Below are positions 1 through 12,200 of a stretch of DNA of 23,393 nt, in pieces; positions within the stretch are counted from its first letter, which is position 1; every line of letters starts with the position of its first letter. The stretch is from Carex sylvatica (lineage: Eukaryota; Streptophyta; Magnoliopsida; Poales; Cyperaceae), in assembly GCA_964058845.1 (NCBI GenBank), contig CAXKVR010000852.1, forward strand, positions 1 to 23,393. The letters are read 5' to 3'. The notes beneath the pieces are model-generated. The model ran no database searches, was not told where the DNA came from, and saw only the letters and a program-made list of their open reading frames with translations. Both the position numbers and the translations under genes were made by a program.

Positions 1-348
1 AAGCTGTTTTTGTATCATAATAGTCTAAGAGCTAGTGTAGACTGTTTATGACCTATCTGATACATAAGCATTTGTACCAACTAGCTTAAAGTCATTATCA
101 TGAGTCATGACCATTACTTTTACAGATATATCTTTAATAACTTTTTTTAGATCATCTGCAATAGTTTTATCAAGGCTTCCTTCTTTACTTTACGATTTCT
201 ATAACCTGGGAGCCTGCTTCAATAAACAATTTTTCTCTTTATTTTGTTTGGTCCATCTTATTAATTTGTGATAACTTGTTCAAATTTTCACTAAAGAAAG
301 TTTGTGTAATTTTTGGTTGCATGCTCATCTGTTCTTAATTATTCTTAG

Positions 349-3263
<2,915 letters not shown>

Positions 3264-3545
3264 TTTGATAAATGAAGAAATAAGGATGCATCTTTCTTTC
3301 TTTTTTTTCTTTTATTTAATTTTGACAACTCAAATCATTGCAGGTCCCTGCACCTGCAAAGAAAATTTCCGATTTTTAGGCAGTGGTTGTTTTCCTTTCT
3401 TGATCCAAGTCGGGACTTGTTTTCCAGCAACAGAGCCTGTAGTCTGCTCTTGAGGAAGTTTTTCTTTTTGATGATCAATCTTCTAAATAAAGCAATGCAC
3501 TTGTATGTTCGACAAATACATTTGCTTTTCTTGTAATTCTATAAA
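3264..3545 (+). other. 3' UTR and poly(A) signal of the ATP synthase beta gene
   Basis: Sequence after the TAA is T-rich and non-coding. A consensus AATAAA lies at 3486-3491, and T-rich sequence follows. Cleavage is therefore expected around 3505-3545. The exact site cannot be read without transcript data. Confidence 0.6.
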
Positions 3546-3984
3546 ATTGGTTTTCTATACTTCCTTTTTCATTTTTTATGCTCATTCAAAATTTGCCACA
3601 TTTCTTAAGCATTTCTTACAAATATTAAGACTTTATTCTTTACAAGCATTTCTTACAAATCTTCCTTAATTCGGTTTTAAGAAAAGGTATCTTGATTTAA
3701 GAGGAAGGTTTGATCTGAAGAAAGGGGGTTCTTGAGCCTTTCAGCTGTGACTGTTAATAGATATGGCTGTCTACGGAATTATTACATAGAAAAGGATCAT
3801 AGCAATGATATGCGTGGAGACTGATGAGTCTTATTAAATTAGTGGTAAAGCAATCAATTAACTATCTGATGTTCAAAAATATCTAAATTAACTTTCTGAG
3901 CAGAATATTTCATATGTTCGGAGGTTTAGATTTTTTTTTTTTTAGTTATTTCGAGGTGGGCTCAAATGTCTAGTTGTATGTTGT
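3546..3984. other. Intergenic AT-rich stretch, no gene
   Basis: No coding potential is seen. AAGCATTTCTTACAAAT is repeated at about 3607 and 3643. The rest is low-complexity AT-rich DNA. The last 9 bases (3976-3984) form the left target-site duplication of the adjacent MITE. Confidence 0.6.
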
Positions 3985-4193
3985 GAGATAGGAGTAGGTC
4001 CGATGCCCATTGGACCTACTTTTAGGTTTAATGGACTCTATCATCGTACGATTAGTATAAAGATCTGTGCACACGGAAATTGATAAAAATTTGCATGGAT
4101 TTTAATGAGTGTACGAATTTTGATGCAATTGGATGGTCACAACACCCATTGAACCAAAGTAGGTCCAATGGGCATCGGACCTACTCCGACTCC
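3985..4193. mobile_element. Mutator-like MITE, 209 bp, with 9-bp TSD
   Basis: Terminal inverted repeats include a perfect 32-bp match (3991-4022 against 4156-4187), with weaker matching on both sides to about 45-50 bp. The direct repeat GTATGTTGT flanks the element exactly at 3976-3984 and 4194-4202. Nine-base target duplications with long TIRs are the hallmark of Mutator-like elements. The roughly 110-bp interior is non-coding. Each TIR itself contains AGTAGGTCC and GGACCTACT as a small nested inverted repeat. Confidence 0.82.
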
Positions 4194-4202
4194 GTATGTT
4201 GT

Positions 4203-4861
4203 ATCTCAAATCTTTTATCTTCCTTTTTGAAGTCCAAACAGTTGATCTGAACCGTCCAATATAATGTCCATAATAAATGTTTGTAGATTTTTTTTTTGGA
4301 AATTTATTATTATTTTTTAAGATAAGTGCAAAATTATTATTGTTTTTTTATGATGTAAAAATGATAGATACAAAAATAATAATATTTTTCAAAAAAATAT
4401 AAAATTGAGTTTCTAAGTACATTTTAATATGGAAATCATGTTGAGTGTTTGAACTTTCAAAATGAAGATAAAGTATGTGAGGCATAATAAACTAGACAGG
4501 AGACATTTGAACCCTTTCTCATATCATAATATCTAAATTTTTAATTTTCTTAGTTATCTCGTTTGAAAATGTATGTGTTTAATTTATGTTTATAATGTCA
4601 GACTATCTAATCTTCTTTGTTATCTTTTAAACAATGTAATTTTTTTTATTTTTCTTTGTTATATTACTGTACAACGGTTAATCGCATCATATATTATTGT
4701 ATTTGTCTTTAGTTTTTAAGTATTATTTATTCATGTTCATAATTTTTTTTAATGTAAACTAATTTATTTGAAAAATTAGCATGTAATTTTTGTAATGGTA
4801 TTTTTTTTTTTCTCGGCAAATTTCGAATAGGTTTTTCAATTTCTATTCGGTTGCTTCCGAT
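4203..4861. other. AT-rich intergenic DNA, nothing recognised
   Basis: Long T and A runs with scattered ATTATT repeats. No open frame of note, no RNA gene and no clear repeat boundaries were found. Confidence 0.6.
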
Positions 4862-5045
4862 CATAAATCTGCTATTATTTCAAAGGGATAACAATACCTG
4901 TTATTTAAATCCCAGCTGTTGATCTTTGTTGAGATTTGAATACGAAAAATATTTTTTCTTGAGATTCACGCATAAAAAACTTTAAAAGGTTGAGAATAAA
5001 AATAACACAGTCATGTGATCCCTTTGGAATAACAGCAGATTTATG
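4862..5045. mobile_element. Inverted-repeat (MITE-like) element of unknown family
   Basis: CATAAATCTGCTATTATT at 4862 and the following bases to 4889 are matched by the reverse complement of 5018-5045, with two mismatches in 28. Weaker matching (a TGTTATTT block) extends inward to roughly 4910 and 4998. The interior is non-coding. I could not find a convincing target duplication, so ends and superfamily are open. Confidence 0.55.
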
Positions 5046-5690
5046 TCCCTTCAAAAATAGGCAAAGATTGACAGTTCGGGCCTGCTAGTCCAACACAAAT
5101 TTCATGAAGTTTCATGGGAATTTAAACAAGTTGAGATAACCTTTTTGGATATATTCAGTGATCATTTTTATTTGGAATATGTTTTATTTTATTTTTCATC
5201 TTTTCTTTCCATCTAGTACAAAATCATGGGAAAAATAATATCTAAGTACAAAATCAGTATTTTTTTTTTTTTGCTCACTAAACAGAAAAGGAATACAAAG
5301 TCTCTTAATTGCTCATATTTCATAAATAACACAAATTTTATTACATCTCCTATTCTTTTATTTTATTTTATTTTTGATATTTTTTTATGCATGACAGAGA
5401 ATTTTTTTTTTTTTTTTTAAGGTGAAAGCTCTTGTGTTATCTCTTCTATATTTTATTATTTTTTCTTCCAAGTTAATGTCTTTGTGTTGACTGTCAATTT
5501 CAGTTTCCGAATTTTGTTGCATTAAATGAACTTATATTAATATAAGTGTAATTTAATTAATAATTGTTGTTTCTAACAATAATATTTTTCGTCTATTTGA
5601 CTAATTTGCAAAATATACAATTATTGAATTTTACGATTTCTTTTATTTTATAGTTATACATATTTAAGACAATTGGAATTGTAATATAGA
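5046..5690. other. AT-rich intergenic DNA with long T runs
   Basis: Poly-T tracts near 5261 and 5403 and many TATTTTATTT strings. Short frames here are low complexity. No gene or RNA is supported. Confidence 0.55.
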
Positions 5691-5790
5691 TTGCTCGAAC
5701 TGAATAAATCATGAAGACACTTATCAATAATTTAAATTGTAAAATTATAAACTTGGTAAAGTGCTTTCGATGTTGTTTCAACATGATACA

Positions 5791-6071
5791 AACGTTAGTA
5801 ACGTTTGTAAAATGTTCTAACGATTTAACCTGTAAGAAAATGCTGTGCAACAACTTGGTCAAAGTCAAAGGAATAAAAAAACTTTGGCTCAACGTTTTAA
5901 AACGTTGTAACGTTTTAATTAAATTTCAAACTTCATAAATTTCTGTTTTGATCAAGTTTTCACAGAGTGAAACCGTTGGTAATAACGTTTGACAAACGTT
6001 GGTAACGTTTGAACTGAGCTCGTAGAAAGAAATAACCCTAATTTGAATTTTAAACTAAATATTGTAACGTT
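5791..6071. repeat. Cluster of nine AACGTT motifs
   Basis: AACGTT starts at 5791, 5800, 5891, 5901, 5909, 5984, 5995, 6004 and 6066. The 16-bp stretch at 5891-5906 is a perfect palindrome (AACGTTTTAAAACGTT). All copies are self-complementary and lie within 320 bp upstream of the TATA box at 6104, as expected for an LTR enhancer block. Confidence 0.85.
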
Positions 6072-6103
6072 TTAAGTCAAAAAGTTATTTCTCGAGCTAT
6101 CTC

Positions 6104-6111
6104 TATAAATA
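6104..6111 (+). promoter_or_regulatory. TATA box of the putative LTR promoter
   Basis: CTCTATAAATAAGGC is a strong plant TATA context. It sits between the AACGTT cluster and the putative transcribed part of the LTR. No gene lies directly downstream, so any activity would be retroelement-derived. Confidence 0.5.
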
Positions 6112-6344
6112 AGGCTTTGAGCTTTCTTCTCAAATTATTACAGCCGATCCTTACCTTCTAAAAAGTGAAATTCTGTGAGTTTTAGTCATCCATTGTTGTG
6201 TAAGCTTAAAACTTCAATATCTCTCAAACAATCTCAAACCCACTTCACTAATATTGAGTTAGATTAGGTTAGAGTGATCTATTGAATGTTTCTCTTGAGA
6301 ATCTAAACTTTGAGACTTCGTTCTCATCTTGAGTTGGCCGTGTG

Positions 6345-6814
6345 ATTTCTCGTTGGTTGTAAGGGCTCACCGGTTCACAAGTTGTAAACCTTTCTCGTTG
6401 GATAATAGAAAGACACACCTAGAAGAGGTTGCGACGCCCCCGAAGACATATGCCTTTGTTTTGCCGAACTCCGTTATCACCCTACATGTCAAATTTATTT
6501 AAACTCATATATTTACTTTTAATTATAATTATTTTTTAATTTTGAGTAATTAGTGGTGCATTTAGTATAACAATAACATTTCTCGTTGGTTGTAAGGGCT
6601 CACCGGTTCACAAGTTGTAAACATTTCTCGTTGGATAATAGAAAGACACACCTAGAAGAGGTTGCGACGCCCCCGAAGACATATGCCTTTGTTTTGCCGA
6701 ACTCCGTTATCACCCTACATGTCAAATTTATTTAAACTCATATATTTACTTTTAATTATAATTATTTTTTAATTTTGAGTAATTAGTGGTGCATTTAGTA
6801 TAACAATAACATTT
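6345..6814 (+). repeat. Near-perfect 233-bp tandem duplication
   Basis: Copy 1 (6345-6577) and copy 2 (6578-6810) have an offset of 233 bases. The only internal difference I found is C at 6390 against A at 6623. The unit covers the 3' part of the putative LTR. Such identity implies a recent duplication or an assembly duplication. A small palindrome, GTATAACAA/TTGTTATAC, spans the right edge at 6798-6824. Confidence 0.93.
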
Positions 6815-6824
6815 GTTGTTATAC

Positions 6825-7305
6825 AAAAATAAATTCATAATATTTGATAAATAAAAATAATTTTGAGTATAAAAAAATATAAAAAAATGCATATTTATTT
6901 TGTTTCATGCAAATTAAAAAGCATTAATTTTCAATTTGCTAATTTAATTATATTAATTATTAATAAAAATAATTGTATGATATCCAGTATTTTAGGAGAA
7001 AAACATTATTTTTCATAGTACAACTGACATACATTTCAACACATTTTTATAACTCTTTCTGAGTTCTTATACATATTTATGAGTATGAATTTGTGCAAAT
7101 TAATTTTTGGATTTCAAAACTCAAAAAATCTCGTAATAACCGATCAGATCCTTCCTTTGTTTGCGTTCAAAGAGAAATTTTGTTCCAAACACAAAGTAAT
7201 TTAGCAAGGCCATTTATAAAACAAGGAGTTAGCATAATTTCGTAATAAAATTATGCTTTTTTTTTCCTCAAAAACAGTTATTAGGATAGATTTTGATGCA
7301 TAAAT
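6825..7305. other. AT-rich intergenic DNA, nothing recognised
   Basis: A run of AT-rich sequence with no coding or structural signal that I can support. Confidence 0.55.
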
Positions 7306-7311
7306 TTTCAA

Positions 7312-7823
7312 AACGGAAAAGGTTATCCCTAGGATAATGAGGTAGCGACATAACCGTTGACCTGATCGAGATCGAATAAGAACGAAATATTGTCAGTGAT
7401 CAACGGCCCAGATCACCCTTTTAGGTCAGACACGAGAGAACCGTTTGAGTTGGAAGCTTGGAATCGATCAGGGGTAAATTCGTAAATTAATACCGAAACC
7501 GTAAGAGTTCTATTTCGAAATGCCACGCGCCTATGTCGCCGTTGAATCGTAGTCTTCCTTCAGATTTCATGCAAATTATACGGTGTATATTTTTGTGTAA
7601 CGGTTCAAACACAAACGGTGCGCAATGCCCATTCGTCTATCAGAGGGAAACTGCCACACAGATTCTTATACAGGAGTAACAGGACAATCAACTATATACG
7701 AGTGCGTATCCTCTGAGATATCTCATATTTTGCGTGACCGACGTGTCCAGTGCCTATTCGGGGGTGACGTAAGGGGCCAGTATTATTTGATCTCTGAGAT
7801 TCGCGCAGAACGTATTGAAACGG
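7312..7823. promoter_or_regulatory. Cluster of AACGG/CCGTT (MSA core) motifs
   Basis: AACGG occurs at 7312, 7402, 7599, 7614 and 7819, and its complement CCGTT at 7354, 7441 and 7539. That makes eight in about 510 bp, roughly eight times chance. AACGG is the core of the mitosis-specific activator element bound by MYB3R factors, and 7351-7359 on the minus strand and 7598-7605 match the extended core best. They lie 450-950 bp upstream of the likely MAP65 transcription start, some in transposon-like DNA, so a regulatory role is only a possibility. Confidence 0.3.
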
Positions 7824-7876
7824 TTGGGATTTTTCAAAAAGTCACGCAAAATATGAGATATCTCAGAGGATGCGAA
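7703..7876. mobile_element. Inverted-repeat element (family A, copy 1)
   Basis: Arms 7703-7738 and 7841-7876 match at 34 of 36 positions. Each contains the perfect decamer palindrome GAGATATCTC. The 102-bp interior is non-coding; the 91-codon frame crossing it is not protein-like. A shorter relative in opposite orientation lies at 16741-16873. No clean target duplication was seen. Confidence 0.7.
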
Positions 7877-8195
7877 TTCACCCGTTTGTTTCTAGTTTGA
7901 TTCCTTTGTGGTCATTTTGTATAGCGTATTGTACTGCTTGTTCCTGTATTTGGGTCCACACTCCCCTAACAACCCAGTGTGAGCCCCGGTTGTGTTAATG
8001 CCACATAATCCTTTGAAGAAGTCGCCATAGAGTTTTTGAAGTCTGTATTTTAAAACGCTTTGACGATCATTAAAGAGTCCTAGTTTTATCATCTCCAGTC
8101 TTAAAAAATGGAAGGGAGTGTTACTGTCAGTTCAAAATGGAAGGGACTGGTACAGTGGATAAAAAGTGGAGAGATCTGAAACGCATGAAAATCGC

Positions 8196-8295
8196 TCTAA
8201 CGTTCGGAAGATATATTTTATCCTTTTAATTCAAACATTCGAAAATCGAAAAACAGTAAACACACACACACTCTGTCTCTCTCTCATCTCTTCAT
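8196..8295 (+). promoter_or_regulatory. Likely core promoter of the MAP65 gene
   Basis: TCTAACGTTC at 8196-8205 is one base off the MSA core. The A/T stretch ATATATTTTATCC at about 8211 could serve as TATA box. It is followed by CA and CT microsatellite sequence (about 8259-8291), a usual setting for plant leaders. Placement is inferred from the downstream leader and gene. Confidence 0.4.
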
Positions 8296-9205
8296 ACGAT
8301 TCTTTGTTCTCAAATCGCTGCCGATAAGATACTCTGATTCGATTGAAGAATCTTCTCGCGAACTCCAGATCTAAATTCAAGTACGAACCTCGCTAATTTC
8401 TCCTGATTTTTCCTTGCACCTGCTGTGAATCTTGAATATATTTCGTTACTTTTATCTTCTCTTGTTGTTATTATTCTTCTTCTGAAATTAAGAGCTAAAT
8501 GTCTGATATTCTTGTTAAATAGAAGCTAATCTGTGAGGTTACCTCTTCAATTTTTCCTTTTTAAGGTCAGAATTTCCAGTTAGGTTTTGCTAGGGTTTAT
8601 GAATGACTTGTCCAATCTTTCTATCACTGAAATCATGTGTACTTTGTTAGGTTTGAGATTTCCTTACCGAGATAATCCTACTAAGAAAGTTAGATTTACT
8701 CGAAATGACTTTATTAGTAGCACTATTTTGCTTGATGGCACGTTCTTGTTGTCTAATTACTTTCTAGAGAAGTATCCTTAGCTACGAATAACAACTTCTA
8801 GTCCTAAATCCTATTGATTTTGTAAAATGCAGCTCATCTACTGGTGGGGGTTACAAAAAAATATTTTTTCAATAAAAGATAAACCATGTTTTATGCTCCA
8901 CATTTTGATGAAATTACTCAATGTGTACTAATTAGGCTAACAGTTGGGTGGGATTTCTTCAGTTCAATAAGTGTAGTATGCTATTTTCTTTTTTAATGGC
9001 AGCATTACATCCAATCCAGTTGCTTTCCACGAACACAAGTATTGTTGGAGTTGTTCCTCGGTTATTCAATTATTAGTGTTCTTTTACTGGTTTGCAATAA
9101 TTGAGAAATGAAGATGATTTAAATTCAACATTTTATTTCTGCAAGTTCCTTTTAAGATAGTTGATATATATTTCTATTTTAGGGGAAAAACCTCGCCACT
9201 GTTGT
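8281..9205 (+). other. MAP65 5' UTR with an 802-bp leader intron
   Basis: A CT-rich leader runs to about 8380, where AA|GTACGA is a plausible donor. TTCTATTTTAG ends at 9182, just upstream of the first coding exon, leaving a 23-base second leader exon before the ATG at 9206. Leader introns are common in plant genes. The start of transcription (about 8270-8300) is a guess. Confidence 0.5.
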
Positions 9206-12200
9206 ATGACAAGTCTCCCAAAAAATCATCTTAGCCAGATGACGACTACATGTGAATCTCTTCTGGATGAACTTCAGGTACAACTAACTTCGTTTGTTTA
9301 TTTCTTTCGCATCTATATTCTTTTAGCATACTGTGTAATTTTTGTATCCTTTGAGTGTTGATATAATATATAAAGAGAATGTCCCGTATAAGTATTGAAG
9401 AGATTGTATTTGGGTTTGGCCATATAGTCTAGTTTGTTATTTTCTATCACATCAAGGTTCTCAGTTCTTACATAAGAAATGAATCTTGGAACATGACAAA
9501 AGTGGCGGTTTCTTTTTCTAAATCCAGCTGTCAGCAATCCATTTATTATGATTCTAATTCAGAGTACTAAATTGCTAATTGCACATATATGATGCAATGT
9601 CAAAAACAATAACAGGTGATATGGAATGAAATTGGAGAGTCTGATCCAGAGAAGGACACGATGCTACTGGAGCTGGAACGGGAGTGCCTGGAGGTGTATA
9701 GAAGGAGGGTTGATCTGTCAAACAAGCGTAGGGCCCAGCTACGCCAAGCCATTGCAGATTCTGAGGCTGAGTTAGCTGCTATCTGCTCTGCCATGGGAGA
9801 ACGACCTGTTCATATTAGACAGGTTCGTTGTTTTCATTTTGGGATTAATCTCATATGTTGTATGCAGGGCTTATATACAATATCTTGACTTCCTGCTGGG
9901 GCATGCACGAAAATTTCCTTATTTAGTGGTCTACTGGTCTTACTAAGTTGTGTGGGTGGTAAATCAAAGAAAAATTGGTTCAAGCTGGTGCTTGATTGAA
10001 AAATATAATTGTCTAATGATGCTTAATTGCCAATTTGAGGGGAGTGTTTGATCACTTTAAGTGCCTGTGTGGTTTGCAGAGCTTTACAACATCCCCTCTT
10101 TTCCCTTTGCAGTTTAGTGGACCAGTTTTGTTAAATTTGTAATTGAGGGCTAATTTAGAAATCTTGGGTTAGTACATCTACAGGGTAGTTAATGGGTTAT
10201 ATGTAAATTGCTTTGCTGATAAAGAATCTGCACCACTGTGAGCCTGCCAAAGTTAGCATCCCTTGTTCTCTTTGTTCAAGGTCGGTGACTATGTATTGAA
10301 GATTTTAGCCATTCTTTTTGTTTATCCTTAGGATGGTACTATGTGAAATTATATTTTCTCTATTCTTTTTAAAATTACTTTCTTTTGGCAGACAAATCAA
10401 AATGCTGGAGGCCTAAGGGAGGAGCTCAAGGTCATAGTCCCACAGCTAGAGGAGATGAAGAAAAGGAAGGCCGAGAGATGGGGCCAATTTCTTGAAATTA
10501 TTGAGCAGATAAAGAGGATATCTTCTGAAATAGGTCATTCAGATTTCACATCCTCTGATGTTGCCCTGGATCAGTCTGATCTATCCATGAGGAAACTCGA
10601 AGAGTTGACCAAGCGGCTACAAGCTCTTCAAAAAGAAAAGGTTAGTGCTGACATTGCAAGGATCATCCTGTCTCTTTGTGTATTACCTTTAGGCATTTGC
10701 TTTTTCTTGGATTATTTGGATTTGGTTCCATATTTTAGGGAAGATTTGCCAAGTTCTCGGAAAATGTAGCACCGAAAGGAGCCTCCTTTTTTTCCTTGGT
10801 TCCATACCAGTTTGATCCTCTTCTTTGTCAGACCCACATTAATATTTGGTACTGGTCATAAATAGTACCTTTACATAGTTTTGAAATCCTGTGCCAAATT
10901 TGCCAACAGTCTAGGGAACCTGTATGGAACTGATTATTTTGAGAAGCACTACTATTTCCATTTACCTTGATCTGTTATTGTAATTCATTTCTCAGAGTGA
11001 CCGTCTGAAGCAAGTGTTTGACTACTTAAAGAGTCTTAATACGCTTTGTGAAGTGCTGGGTATAGACTACAAGGAAACAGTTTCTGGGGTGCACCCAAGT
11101 CTAGATGAAAATGAGGGATCAAAGTGCATAAGTGATGATACAATTGCAAGGCTTGAGTGTGCCATTGACAGGTTGCGGGAGGTCAAGATTCAAAGAATGC
11201 AAAAGGTAAGATTCTCAGTGTTTTCTTAAAATAAGCATATCTCGCACAATCATCACCATAACAAGTTTCAAAACAGTTTAAAGATACTTTTCTCTATATC
11301 GGTCTGTTATTTCAATATTAGAATATAGTAATTTGATAAAAAGTTCATGCTTGAGTCTACATCCTCTTTGAATATTTCTTTTAGTTGTTTTATTGTATGA
11401 AACAAAGCAAACTCTGGCAGCACTGGTTTAATTTTCTTTTGGGGTATGCTTAAATTGTATATTCTTGTTTGCATTTAGTAACAAGCTTTAATTTTTTCCC
11501 TCAGTTTTATTTGAAAATGTGTATTTTGGTGGCAGCTTCAAGATCTAGCAACAACCATGCTGGAGCTTTGGAATTTGATGGACACACCAATCGAAGAGCA
11601 GCAACTTTTTCAAAATGTTACTTGTAAAATAGCTGCTTCTGAGCATGAGATAACTGAGCCCAATACTCTTTCTGAAGATTACATTAGCTATGTAAGTGCA
11701 TTTGTATAAGAGTACACGCATGATCGCATACACACCTTGTTTAGATTTTATCAGACTAGAACAGCAAGTTGGTTAAAGCGGAGTGGAACAATTAAATTGT
11801 AGGTAGCGGCAGAGGTTGCAAGGCTTGAACAATTCAAGGCTAGCAAAATGAAGGATCTTGTCTTGAAGAAAAAAACCGAACTGGAGGAGCATAAAAGGCG
11901 GGCTCACCTGATTGGCGAAGATGATTGTGAGGCTGAATTTCCTGTGGAGGCTATTGAAGCTGGTAATAATTCCTTTAAAAATAAGTCATGTGCTTGCCAT
12001 GCCTTGTAAATGTATTGTAAAACATTTTTCTAAGGTCCATCCTTCTATTTATTTTTTCTGTCCAGTATATGCTAGAAAAGATCTAACAAGTTTATGTGAG
12101 AAGTGTAATTCTTGTGACTTACCCTTTAGAGTTGGATATTAAATGATTAACTGACAAGCACTGTCTTTGTATATTTCATGCGTTTCATCTAACATATATT

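Larger units (their letters stand above)
5700..6814 (+). mobile_element. Remnant of a copia-like LTR (solo or truncated)
   Basis: The order of parts looks like a plant Ty1/copia LTR: an upstream block with a repeated short motif (AACGTT), a TATA box (TATAAATA, 6104-6111), a leader, then a segment around TTGTAAACCTTTCTCGTTGG and a downstream TTTTGCCGAACTCCGTTATC of a kind common near copia LTR 3' ends. No gag-pol, primer-binding site or second LTR follows, so this would be a solo or truncated LTR. The outer limits are uncertain; the right end may be the CA at about 6577 or 6810. Family assignment rests on remembered resemblance. Confidence 0.5.

Noticed and set aside
5711..5938. 75-codon frame on + and 99-codon frame on - over the same stretch
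   Set aside because: Both are AT-rich, lysine/isoleucine-heavy and cover the AACGTT array. Neither resembles a protein family.
7321..7336. TTATCCCTAGGATAAT, suggestive of rRNA or a homing endonuclease site
   Set aside because: Only a short palindrome. The surrounding bases do not continue as large-subunit rRNA, and no site match is complete.
7625..7900. 91-codon open frame on the + strand
   Set aside because: It runs through the inverted repeat at 7703-7876, both arms being read in it, and looks like no protein family. It is chance coding over a MITE.
7892..8092. 66-codon minus-strand frame near the MAP65 promoter
   Set aside because: No family resemblance, no splice context, and the length is within chance for this region.
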